In this document: positions 17,617 through 25,168 of the stretch, piece by piece
Layout of the letters: each line of letters starts with the position of its first letter
Position numbering within the stretch: the first letter of the stretch is position 1
Assembly: GCF_047338595.1 (NCBI RefSeq)
Contig: NZ_JBLFBO010000005.1
Location: 164,828 to 228,827 of the forward strand
Direction of reading: 5' to 3'
Length of the DNA: 64,000 nt
Source of the DNA: Nitrospira_D sp019636945
GTDB taxonomy: Bacteria > Nitrospirota > Nitrospiria > Nitrospirales > Nitrospiraceae
Notes under the pieces: generated by a model
Told to the model about the DNA's origin: nothing
The model's input: the letters and a program-made list of their open reading frames with translations, nothing else
Databases searched by the model: none
Translations under genes and position numbers: made by a program

Positions 17617-18444
17617 ATGGCACATCTTGTCGACATCGGTTCCTTCAAGGTCGGGCAGGGGCAGCGGCCGTTTCTGATTGCCGGTCCTTGTGTGATCGAG
17701 AGCGAGCAGCTCGTCATGGAGACGGCGGGGCGAATTGCCGAGCTGACGAAATCTTTGGGGATCCCCTACGTTTTCAAGTCGTCATTCGATAAGGCGAACC
17801 GAACATCCATTCATTCATTCCGAGGCCCTGGTTTAGAAAAAGGGTTGGCGGTGTTGAAGCACGTGAGGGAGCAACTGAGACTGCCCGTGTTGACCGACGT
17901 GCATACGGAAGAGCAGGCGACGGAGGCCGGGAAAATCGTGGATGTCCTGCAAATCCCGGCGTTTCTTTGCCGGCAGACGGATCTCTTGATCGCGGCAGCC
18001 AAGACCGGAAAGATCGTCAATGTGAAAAAAGGACAATTTCTTTCGCCGACCGAAATGGGAAATGCCGTCAAGAAAATCGAAGAGTGCGGGAGTCAGCGGA
18101 TCGTGCTGACCGAACGAGGATCGTCCTTCGGCTACAACAACCTTGTCGTGGATATGCGGTCCTTCCCTATCATGAGGAAGTTCGGGTATCCTGTCGTCTT
18201 CGATGCCACCCACAGCGTGCAATTGCCGGGTGGGGGTGGGACGAAGTCCAGTGGCCAGCGGGAGTTTGTCGAACCATTGGCCTGCGCGGCAGCCGGGGCA
18301 GGGGTTGACGGATTCTTTATGGAAGTCCATCCGAATCCCGATGAAGCGCTGTCCGATGGACCCAATATGGTACCGTTGCATCAGTTGAAGGCGTTATTGG
18401 AACGGGTGGTGCGGATCTGGGATGCCGCACAACCGACAAGCTGA
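17617..18444 (+). CDS. kdsA: 3-deoxy-8-phosphooctulonate synthase
   Basis: A 275-residue TIM-barrel enzyme of normal length. It condenses phosphoenolpyruvate with arabinose 5-phosphate to Kdo 8-phosphate. The signatures are FLIAGPCVIES, FKSSFDKANRTS and the late VFDATHSVQLPGG. The ATG at 17617 matches the family length. An upstream in-frame ATG at 17566 would add 17 residues derived from repeat-like DNA. The enzyme's substrate is made by the next gene, kdsD. Confidence 0.95.
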   Translation: MAHLVDIGSFKVGQGQRPFLIAGPCVIESEQLVMETAGRIAELTKSLGIPYVFKSSFDKANRTSIHSFRGPGLEKGLAVLKHVREQLRLPVLTDVHTEEQATEAGKIVDVLQIPAFLCRQTDLLIAAAKTGKIVNVKKGQFLSPTEMGNAVKKIEECGSQRIVLTERGSSFGYNNLVVDMRSFPIMRKFGYPVVFDATHSVQLPGGGGTKSSGQREFVEPLACAAAGAGVDGFFMEVHPNPDEALSDGPNMVPLHQLKALLERVVRIWDAAQPTS

Positions 18445-18502
18445 ATGATCGTATAGGGTGTAGAGCAATGACAATGGGTGCAAGACGAGGACTTGCTGCA
18501 CG

Positions 18503-19510
18503 ATGACGGGAAAGTTGGCCGGGCGCGAATCAAAATCCGCCAAGCTGGAAGAGAGCCTGTCCGAAGGGCGACGTGTACTTGAGATCGAGGCTCGAGCGGT
18601 GGAGGCGTTGGTCAGTCGGCTCGATGAACGATTCGTCAAAGCCGTGGATGTGCTCGTTCGATGCAAGGGGAAGGTCGTAGTCTCGGGCATGGGGAAATCA
18701 GGGTTGATCGGGCAAAAGATTGCCGCCACCTTGGCAAGCACGGGAACGTCCTCGTTCTTTTTACATCCGGCTGAGGGGGTCCATGGCGATCTCGGCATGT
18801 TGGCTCGTCGGGATGTCTTGGTGGCGATCTCCAATAGCGGCGAAACCCAAGAGCTGTTGCAGTTGCTCCCATTTGTGAAACGCTTGGGGATTCCGGTCAT
18901 CTCCATGACAGGACGGATGAACTCGACCTTGGCGAAGAACTCGGATGTCGCGCTGGATGTGTCGGTGGCGGAGGAGGCTTGTCCGATGGGGTTGGCTCCG
19001 ACTGCGAGCACGACGGCCACGCTCGCACTGGGTGATGCACTCGCCGTGGCGTTGCTGCAGAAACGGGAGTTCAAAGCAGAAGACTTTGCCCGGTTCCATC
19101 CGGGAGGTAGCCTAGGACGACGATTGCTGGTCAAGGTGAAGGATCTCATGCATGCTGATCCGGAAATCCCAATCGTTCAAAGCACCGTCGGAGGGATGGC
19201 GGCCATGCTGGAGATGACGGCGAAAAAGCTTGGGATGACGACGGTCGTCGATCAAGACGGCGCGTTGCTCGGCGTCATTACCGACGGCGATGTGCGGCGG
19301 TTTATTCAGCGTGGAACGGACTTGGTGAATGCGACGGCGAAGGAGTTAGCCACACCCAATCCCAAATCGATTGGACCAGATGAATTGGCGGCAAAGGCGG
19401 TGGAGATGATGGAGCGGTTTTCCATTACGACGTTGGTCGTGACCGAAGACGGCCGCACCATTCAAGGCGTCGTCCATTTGCATGATTTACTCAAGAACGG
19501 GATCGTCTAA
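18503..19510 (+). CDS. kdsD: D-arabinose 5-phosphate isomerase (KpsF/GutQ/KdsD type)
   Basis: A 335-residue enzyme that converts ribulose 5-phosphate to arabinose 5-phosphate, the first step of Kdo synthesis. The N-terminal SIS domain carries VVSGMGKSGLIGQKIAATL and AISNSGETQELL. Two CBS domains follow from about 210 to the end (DLMHADPEIPIV, GVITDGDVRRF). It has a GACGAGG-type ribosome site upstream. It completes the set kdsD-kdsA-kdsB in one run. A palindromic element begins immediately after the stop. Confidence 0.93.
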   Translation: MTGKLAGRESKSAKLEESLSEGRRVLEIEARAVEALVSRLDERFVKAVDVLVRCKGKVVVSGMGKSGLIGQKIAATLASTGTSSFFLHPAEGVHGDLGMLARRDVLVAISNSGETQELLQLLPFVKRLGIPVISMTGRMNSTLAKNSDVALDVSVAEEACPMGLAPTASTTATLALGDALAVALLQKREFKAEDFARFHPGGSLGRRLLVKVKDLMHADPEIPIVQSTVGGMAAMLEMTAKKLGMTTVVDQDGALLGVITDGDVRRFIQRGTDLVNATAKELATPNPKSIGPDELAAKAVEMMERFSITTLVVTEDGRTIQGVVHLHDLLKNGIV

Positions 19511-19654
19511 CAGGATGTTGAAAAAGTCCACCAGCGTCGTTCGCTTGCGAAATGCGAACAACGAGATACAAAAGTGCGGCCTTGCCCGGGGAGCGGCGCG
19601 TCTTGGCGCGCCGGGGTTGGGTGGGTGAAAACGAGGGCCTTTTTGACTATCCTG
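19511..19654. repeat. CAGGATGTTGAAA palindromic element (copy B)
   Basis: The ends are inverted: CAGGATGTTGAAAAAG (19511) and CTTTTTGACTATCCTG (ending 19654), 13 of 16 complementary. It starts directly after the kdsD stop. The G+C-rich interior contains GGCGCGTCTTGGCGCGCC, itself palindromic. It may double as a terminator. Copy C is at 20310. Confidence 0.65.
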
Positions 19655-19711
19655 TTGGTGTTTGTCAGTCGACTTAGTGTTTTGGTGATTTGGTAGGAGA
19701 AGAATGGGGCA

Positions 19712-20308
19712 ATGAATCGAGTGCTGGAAATATGGCGTGATATCGGGCAGGACTCGCTCAATCTGCCGAATTTCCTGACACTCGTTCGCATTCTTTTGAT
19801 TCCGGTCTTTATCATTCTCTTTGTGAATCCCACGCCGGATCAGTCACTGGCGGCGGCGATCGTCTTCACCATTGCCTCGGTGACGGACATGTTGGACGGC
19901 TACATCGCTCGGCGAACGGGCCAGGTGACCAAGCTCGGCAAGTTACTTGACCCCATCGCGGACAAGCTTTTGGTCTTATCAGCGCTCATCCTACTCATGA
20001 ATGTGGATCGGGTGAGTGCGTTGGTTGTGTTATTGATCATTGCCCGAGAAGTGGCCGTCACGGGAATCCGTGCCATCGCAGCAGGAGAGGGAATGATCAT
20101 TCCGGCGGAGACCACCGGCAAGTACAAGATGGCGCTCCAAGTCATCGCGGTCATCCTGCTGATTCTGGAAGGGACAGGGCTTGCGGAACTTGGCAATATG
20201 CACTTAGCCGGCACCGTCACCTTGTATTTGTCCTTGGTGCTCGGGTACATCTCCGGCGGGCAGTATGTGTGGAGTTTCTGGAAGCAGGTTGTGGCTAAAG
20301 GGCTCTAG
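19712..20308 (+). CDS. pgsA: CDP-diacylglycerol-glycerol-3-phosphate 3-phosphatidyltransferase
   Basis: A 198-residue polytopic membrane enzyme. It makes phosphatidylglycerophosphate, the first committed step to phosphatidylglycerol and cardiolipin. The CDP-alcohol phosphotransferase signature D-x2-DG-x2-AR-x8-G-x3-D-x3-D is perfect (DMLDGYIAR, then GKLLDPIAD). The N-terminal LPNFLTLVRILLIPVFIIL is typical of PgsA. The gene is flanked on both sides by palindromic elements of one family. Confidence 0.92.
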   Translation: MNRVLEIWRDIGQDSLNLPNFLTLVRILLIPVFIILFVNPTPDQSLAAAIVFTIASVTDMLDGYIARRTGQVTKLGKLLDPIADKLLVLSALILLMNVDRVSALVVLLIIAREVAVTGIRAIAAGEGMIIPAETTGKYKMALQVIAVILLILEGTGLAELGNMHLAGTVTLYLSLVLGYISGGQYVWSFWKQVVAKGL

Positions 20309-20309
20309 T

Positions 20310-20433
20310 CAGGATGTTGAAACTAGCCCCCAGCTTTGTTCTCGCATCGTTCAGACCCTCAACATACCCCAGAGGGTATGCCTCGGCCCTTCACTCGCTG
20401 CGGCCTCGCTGGATGTCTAGTTTGAACATCCTG
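20310..20433. repeat. CAGGATGTTGAAA palindromic element (copy C)
   Basis: Terminal inverted repeats are CAGGATGTTGAAACTAG (20310-20326) and CTAGTTTGAACATCCTG (20417-20433), 16 of 17 complementary. It begins one base after the pgsA stop. The interior holds CTCAACATACC, then GGTATGCCTCGG, the same hairpin layout as copy A. Confidence 0.75.
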
Positions 20434-20500
20434 TAGTGCGTTGGATTGGACTCTACTATCAACTCTCCTTGGCATTCCCTGTTACTCGAGCAGATCTGAA

Positions 20501-21370
20501 ATGGGTTTGAAATGCCCAGGTCTTGTTCAGTTGCGGCTTCTTCAACAACAGATCATTGTCTGTACCTGTCTCCTATTCTGGATCACAGCCTGCAGCGAGA
20601 ACACCACACCTCCTCAGCTTGAAGCATATGTGTATCCTAAAGGGAATGCGCAGTGCCCAGCAGGGGCTCGATCAGGACTAGTTGGGGCAACGGATGGAAA
20701 AGTTTCGGCTGAGGGCATTCAGTATATGGTCCGTACGCCCTCAAACTACGAAGCCACGTTTGCTCATCCCTTGTTGATGGTCTATGCTCCGGCGGGAATG
20801 AGTCGCTGGGCATCAGAACGGCTCACCGGCCTTACGACTGAGGCGACTAGAACCGGGTTTGTGGTGGTCTATGCGGATCACAAACAGTTGAATGTTGCGA
20901 CCGTTGAACAGCTTGGGAAGATTCCGGAACTGGTAGCCAAGGAATGGTGTATCGATGAGAAGCGAGTATATGCAACCGGCCATTCTGACGGGGGAACCGC
21001 GTCGCTGGCTCTGGCTGTGCTCGACAAGACGAAAATAATTCCGGCCGCGATTGCGCCGAGCGCAGCGGGATGGACTGGAAAGGATCTTGAAGAGTTTCAA
21101 TGTCCTGCTCCCATTCCGGTCATGATCATGCACGGCAAGAACGACACCCTGTTTCCGGGATGGGGCGCACAAACCTCAGCCTGGTGGGCGAAGTGTCATG
21201 GCTGTGATGTTTCCAAGACCAAGACGGTTGAGGGAGGTTGTCGTGTCTATCAAGGCTGTGCCTCAGGCGGTGCGACGGTCTATTGCGAGGGATCGGGAGG
21301 CCATCGGGACTGGCCCAATCTTAATCGTGTGACACTGGAGTTCTTTGCACATCCGGAGAAGTTTTTGTGA
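20501..21370 (+). CDS. Lipoprotein alpha/beta-hydrolase, PHB-depolymerase/feruloyl-esterase-like
   Basis: About 289 residues from ATG 20501. An upstream in-frame start at 20441 would lie too far before the signal sequence. The N-terminus is hydrophobic and ends in a lipobox (WITAC), so the enzyme is probably anchored in the periplasm. The serine elbow GHSDGGTA (Ser about 162) fits the LpqC/PHB-depolymerase-like esterase group. A late GGHRDWP supplies a candidate catalytic His, and GKNDTLFPG a candidate Asp. The substrate is unknown. It is followed closely by plsY. Confidence 0.7.
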   Translation: MGLKCPGLVQLRLLQQQIIVCTCLLFWITACSENTTPPQLEAYVYPKGNAQCPAGARSGLVGATDGKVSAEGIQYMVRTPSNYEATFAHPLLMVYAPAGMSRWASERLTGLTTEATRTGFVVVYADHKQLNVATVEQLGKIPELVAKEWCIDEKRVYATGHSDGGTASLALAVLDKTKIIPAAIAPSAAGWTGKDLEEFQCPAPIPVMIMHGKNDTLFPGWGAQTSAWWAKCHGCDVSKTKTVEGGCRVYQGCASGGATVYCEGSGGHRDWPNLNRVTLEFFAHPEKFL

Positions 21371-21400
21371 TGGTTGGAAGCGATTGAGAAGGCAAATAGC

Positions 21401-22003
21401 ATGGAACAACTGGGACTTATCGCAGGACTTGTGATTGTCGGATATCTGCTGGGTGGGGTGCCGTTTGGAGTGGTCATTTCCAAAGCGATGGGGCTACCCG
21501 ATCCGCGCACGGTCGGCAGCAAAAATGTCGGGTTTACCAACGTGTTGCGTGTTTCCGGCAAACCGGCCGGCATCCTAACGCTAATCGGGGATATGGGGAA
21601 GGGATGGGTGATGGGGTTTGCCGCGATGCACCTCTTGCAAGATGAATGGGCGATTCTTGTTGTCGCCTTGGCGCCCTTCCTCGGGCATCTCTTCTCACCG
21701 TTTCTGGGATTCAAAGGTGGAAAGGGCGTGGCAACGGCACTCGGCTCGGTTCTGGGTGTGTCGCCGTTGGTTGGGCTATTGCTCCTGCTGGCCTGGATTG
21801 CGGCAGTTGCTATTTGGCGGTACTCTTCCGGCGGCGCATTGACGGCCTTTGGACTCTTTCCCGTCATTGCTGCGCTGATCCACCCATCAATCGAGTTCAT
21901 GCTCTTCTCCCTCGCAGTGAGCGGGCTGATTGCGATCAAGCACAAGGGGAATATTGAACGGTTGCGGAATGGGACAGAGAGTAGGATCGGGCAGCGCGGC
22001 TGA
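21401..22003 (+). CDS. plsY: Glycerol-3-phosphate acyltransferase PlsY
   Basis: A 200-residue inner-membrane protein that transfers the acyl group from acyl phosphate to glycerol 3-phosphate. Conserved loops GSKNVGFTNVLR and GFKGGKGVATALG are present among five or more hydrophobic segments. The usual first loop reads GSGNIGATN, so Lys and Phe are substitutions here. I chose ATG 21401, preceded by GAGAAGG, over a TTG 27 bases upstream. Together with pgsA it forms a phospholipid-synthesis pair interrupted by the esterase gene. Confidence 0.9.
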   Translation: MEQLGLIAGLVIVGYLLGGVPFGVVISKAMGLPDPRTVGSKNVGFTNVLRVSGKPAGILTLIGDMGKGWVMGFAAMHLLQDEWAILVVALAPFLGHLFSPFLGFKGGKGVATALGSVLGVSPLVGLLLLLAWIAAVAIWRYSSGGALTAFGLFPVIAALIHPSIEFMLFSLAVSGLIAIKHKGNIERLRNGTESRIGQRG

Positions 22004-22174
22004 TCCTCCGTGCTCGCCCACCGCGCACGCAAGACCCATCGAACTTGCATCTAATCTGGCGGCGCTCGGTGGACGCGCGCACGTAAGGATCCAGCCGCAC
22101 TGCCATCAGGGAGGGGGGAGAGGGGAATGTTAGGAGGAGATCGACGATTTGTCTTTGCCTATCATTACGTTAGC
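22004..22174. other. Gene-free stretch with an imperfect hairpin
   Basis: GTGCTCGCCCACCGCGCAC (about 22009-22027) and CGCTCGGTGGACGCGCGCAC (about 22062-22083) are partly complementary and may be a degraded REP-like pair. No tRNA or convincing open frame was seen. Confidence 0.35.
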
Positions 22175-22681
22175 TCATACTCCACGAATTGGATACTTCT
22201 GCACGATCGCCGCACAGTTTTGGATAATGCCTGGGAGGTAGCTTTGGTCAATTTCAAACTCAAACCCAAACCAGTGCGACTGTGTGAGGTTGTTGGGCGT
22301 GATCTCAACTTGAGTGCGAATGTGGCCAAGGCGATCCGCTATCTTGAGTGATATTTTAAGCTCAGGCTCTATCGGTTCCAAGGTGGATGATGTTGAGGTA
22401 CCTTCAAGCATGGCAGCGCACTGATTGCCGAGAGCATCAATGTCCGTGACCATCAGAATTGCTCCTTGAGCCCAGACGCTCGCGCCAGATTCACCACAAT
22501 GTGCTGTCACCCTGAGCCAGTTACCATCGTAGTAATCCTGACTCTCTGGGAACTGCCTTCCATATACCCATAGTTGAAATCCGCCGATCTTCAGGTCAGG
22601 TTCTCCCAGATCTGCTGGCGTCAATCTTTCGTTCATGTCTCCGCGCGACCAATTAAGTGGAATGTCCTCTGAATATAGCAC
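22175..22681 (-). CDS. WapI-family immunity-like small protein
   Basis: 168 residues from a GTG start, or 153 if the internal ATG at 22636 is used. The pattern of DGNWLRVTAHC, a later small-residue stretch, and TLEPIEPELKISLKI resembles WapI-type contact-inhibition immunity proteins, which are also widespread as orphans. No toxin partner lies beside it, so an immunity role is not supported by context. It is cytoplasmic, with no signal or membrane segment. Confidence 0.5.
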   Translation of the reverse strand: MLYSEDIPLNWSRGDMNERLTPADLGEPDLKIGGFQLWVYGRQFPESQDYYDGNWLRVTAHCGESGASVWAQGAILMVTDIDALGNQCAAMLEGTSTSSTLEPIEPELKISLKIADRLGHIRTQVEITPNNLTQSHWFGFEFEIDQSYLPGIIQNCAAIVQKYPIRGV

Positions 22682-22796
22682 ATGGATGCTGTATGCCTAC
22701 GGAGACTCGGTTTCTATAATCCATTAGTGCCGATGCCGCTCATGCTGCTGGCCGATCCAATACCGAGTGGTGTCAGAGTTTCCGCGTGATGTTTTG

Positions 22797-23390
22797 CTAA
22801 AAGTGTAAGTTTAGCCCAAAGGTCACCATGTGGCCATTGTCCTGAAATTGCTTATCCTGCAGCGAGGCATCCTTCGACTCAATTTTCTCCAGCCAGATAT
22901 GGCGGTAGGTGCTGTCGAGCGAGAGATGTTCGCTCAGGAAGAGCTGCAGGCCTGCTCCCACATGGGCACCGAAGCGATGTTGTGTCTTGTCGAAGCCGTG
23001 AGGCCCTTCGACATTGGTGAAGTACCAGCCGGCCCCCCCGAGAATGAAAGGAGACAGCCGCTTCGTCCCAAATGGATAGATCAATGCGGTTCCTTGAACT
23101 GGAAAGGTGCGGATGGTGGTGGAGCTGATATCCGTCTTGCGATAATCAACCGAGCCTTCAACGGCCAGAAATTTGAATGGGTGGAGGCGAAGTTGCCCGC
23201 CGCCGAACCAGTTCGCGTCACCCTCTTTGGGATCAAAGTACGTCGCCCGACCGCCTATGGAGAGCAGCCCAAGATTCACATCATCAAAGATTCCCTCTGC
23301 CGCAGCTTGATTGGTTCCGCCTTCATAAAACATTCCCGCTAGTACAACAGTGAGAGTCGTCACTACTACTGGTAGTTTCCATGGTTTCAT
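22797..23390 (-). CDS. Outer-membrane beta-barrel protein (OmpW/OmpX-like)
   Basis: About 197 residues. An N-terminal signal peptide (VVVTTLTVVLAG...NQAAA) is followed by alternating-hydrophobicity strands typical of a small eight-stranded barrel. The chain ends in an aromatic residue (VTFGLNLHF), the usual outer-membrane insertion signal. ATG 23390 is preceded by GGCGGGG. No specific ligand can be assigned. Confidence 0.65.
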   Translation of the reverse strand: MKPWKLPVVVTTLTVVLAGMFYEGGTNQAAAEGIFDDVNLGLLSIGGRATYFDPKEGDANWFGGGQLRLHPFKFLAVEGSVDYRKTDISSTTIRTFPVQGTALIYPFGTKRLSPFILGGAGWYFTNVEGPHGFDKTQHRFGAHVGAGLQLFLSEHLSLDSTYRHIWLEKIESKDASLQDKQFQDNGHMVTFGLNLHF

Positions 23391-23687
23391 CGTCACACCC
23401 CGCCTCTATGCAAAATTTGGACATTGTTGACAGCCATACTCATTAGACGTGGGTGTCTCTTCTTCGTAAACGCTGATCGGAAAAATCTTGCGGTTACATA
23501 GTGAGCGAGATCAGAGCAGTTGTTCTGTGTGGGGAGGAAGAAAACTATCGAGCGACGATGCTTACTTATAATGAATGGAGGAGTTTGGAGAGGAGCTGTA
23601 CACGGGCACTTTAGGTGAGGCCAATTCTGGCAACGATGCTGTGAACGGTAGTCAGCGGCAGCAGAGGTCGACGATTTGTTGTTTGGC
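23391..23687. other. Gene-free spacer between barrel gene and hepT
   Basis: About 300 bases, locally richer in A+T than the surroundings. It should carry the minus-strand promoter of the barrel gene. I see no clear -35/-10 pair and no credible open frame. Confidence 0.4.
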
Positions 23688-24107
23688 TCACACTCGTTGA
23701 AGATGATCGATGACTGCTTTCGTGAACTGACGAAATTCGTCGAGATGATGTACGCAGATCTGAAAGACGACATTCCAGTTTATCGATTGATAGCTATGGA
23801 CGGCGATATTCCTGAAACCAACAGCCTTTGTGAGACGGTCAGCCAAAGCAGGAGTGATGATGTGAAGCTGTTGGAGAATTGCGAAGTTCTCGGCCATTGT
23901 GGAAGGAGGGACTGCGTCAGTCTCGGCGATCAGATGAGAGGCGATGTCGACGGAAAGTTGGACGGCGCGCTGGAGATTCAGTGCGATGATGTCTTGTGCA
24001 TCTGAGTCTTGAAGAAGTTGCTCCACCGAGGAAGGAGTCTTGTCAGCGATTCGGTCGACGCAACGCCGGAGCGATTCCAATTTCGTTTCGACTAGATCCC
24101 GATCCAT
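23688..24107 (-). CDS. hepT: HepT-like ribonuclease toxin (DUF86)
   Basis: A 139-residue HEPN-domain protein. The catalytic R-x4-H-x-Y motif is present as RNIAVHSY (about residues 98-105). HepT toxins cleave RNA and are silenced when MntA adenylylates the Tyr of this motif. The start overlaps the end of the antitoxin gene by 16 bases in the usual mntA-hepT order. It probably acts as a type VII toxin-antitoxin pair. Confidence 0.85.
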   Translation of the reverse strand: MDRDLVETKLESLRRCVDRIADKTPSSVEQLLQDSDAQDIIALNLQRAVQLSVDIASHLIAETDAVPPSTMAENFAILQQLHIITPALADRLTKAVGFRNIAVHSYQSINWNVVFQICVHHLDEFRQFTKAVIDHLQRV

Positions 24108-24511
24108 GCTTGTCGTCTCTCCGACAAAATGCGGCGATAGTAGGGCATGACGTCCGCTTCTTCATAGACCATGCGCAGAATAAGTTCGGCGTAATGTGTT
24201 CGATCGTGACACAGTATTCTGCGTCCCTTGGTCAGGATCTGATGAAGCAAAGGATTGTGAGTTCGGTCAAGATCGATGAGATCCACAGGGCGACCAACGG
24301 CCAGTGCAAGGTCTTCAATAATGGCGATGTGAGTCTGAGTTGTTAGCGGCGTGGAGGATGCGACTGCGATATCGAGATCACTGTCGGTGCGATTGCGATC
24401 CTGAGCCATCGATCCGAAGAGTATAGCCAAAGTGATGGATGGATACCGGGACATCACGGACTCAATCTTTCGATCGAGATCAGCGGCATGTGTGGAGTTC
24501 GGTCGTTCCAT
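24092..24511 (-). CDS. mntA: MntA-type nucleotidyltransferase antitoxin
   Basis: About 139 residues from the ATG at 24511. A longer frame to 24580 exists but adds an atypical N-terminus. The minimal nucleotidyltransferase motif G-S-x10-D-x-D is visible (LFGSMAQDRNRTDSDLDIAV). In characterised systems this protein AMPylates HepT on its active-site tyrosine. It is divergent from the 24652 gene and shares its upstream region. Confidence 0.85.
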   Translation of the reverse strand: MERPNSTHAADLDRKIESVMSRYPSITLAILFGSMAQDRNRTDSDLDIAVASSTPLTTQTHIAIIEDLALAVGRPVDLIDLDRTHNPLLHQILTKGRRILCHDRTHYAELILRMVYEEADVMPYYRRILSERRQAWIGI

Positions 24512-24584
24512 GCTTTTGAGTATCACGAATATGACAAAGTCGCAAGGAGATGGGGGTGTATCGCTTTCGAAGTTGTTCACCGAA

Positions 24585-24613
24585 TTGACTCTCTTTCACC
24601 CCCTTCATATAAT
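24585..24613 (+). promoter_or_regulatory. Near-consensus sigma70 promoter for the MutL-like cluster
   Basis: TTGACT (24585-24590), a 17-base spacer and TATAAT (24608-24613). Transcription would start near 24620, about 30 bases before the ATG at 24652. It is the only strong promoter seen before the block running to 31986. Confidence 0.75.
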
Positions 24614-24651
24614 GCGGCTCGTTTTGGGTTTGCCTTATCAGACCTGCACTT

Positions 24652-25023
24652 ATGCGATCACTCTTCAGTGGAACCACAGCAGAAAAACTGGCTCAACTTC
24701 GAGCCGGTCTACGGCATGCTTTTGCCGTTCAGCCTGAGAATCAACCTCTCGCAGTTGAAGATGTTCAGTTGCTGGAGAGGATTGCCGACGTGATTGTCAA
24801 TCGTCGGATGACGGCGCCGGCGACGATGTTCTTGGAATCTATGGGGCCGATGAATTTTCTGGGCTGCCAGGCACTCCATTTTCTCACTCCCATCCTTGAT
24901 TGCGCGTTTAATACTAAAGAAGTCGAGCAGGTTGCGCGATTGCTCGAACGCCGGGACACGGTGACTCGTCTCATCGCCATCATTGAAACGAAGTCTGCTC
25001 CACAGGGAGCGGTCGCTCAATGA
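24652..25023 (+). CDS. Conserved hypothetical protein at head of MutL-like cluster
   Basis: A 123-residue, mostly helical soluble protein with no signal peptide. The segment ADVIVNRRMTAPATMFLESMGP is followed by a compact hydrophobic FLGCQALHFLTPIL and then KEVEQVARLLERRDTVTRLI. I do not recognise a named family. It lies 30 bases after a strong promoter and 145 bases before the MutL-like gene, so it is probably part of the same functional unit. Confidence 0.6.
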   Translation: MRSLFSGTTAEKLAQLRAGLRHAFAVQPENQPLAVEDVQLLERIADVIVNRRMTAPATMFLESMGPMNFLGCQALHFLTPILDCAFNTKEVEQVARLLERRDTVTRLIAIIETKSAPQGAVAQ

Positions 25024-25025
25024 CA

Positions 25026-25095
25026 TACCGCCGTGAAGCGTCTTTCGTGAAGCGAATCTCGTTGCAGATTTCTAACGCTTCACGCTTCACCGTTC
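25026..25095. repeat. GTGAAGCG / CGCTTCAC repeat cluster 1
   Basis: CCGTGAAGCGTC and CGTGAAGCGAA face CGCTTCACGCTTCACCG, forming potential hairpins in the spacer. The same short motif recurs at 28288-28320 and 30219-30286, both also between genes of this cluster. Confidence 0.55.
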
Positions 25096-25168
25096 GGCAG
25101 GCTCACGGCCCTGAGTTTTATCGAAGGGCGTGCGACGAACGACGCACTCTTAGCCGGAGTGGTTGCTA

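Noticed and set aside
23393..23773. Minus-strand frame of 126 codons upstream of the barrel gene
   Set aside because: No domain, poor composition, and it overlaps the end of hepT and the barrel promoter region.
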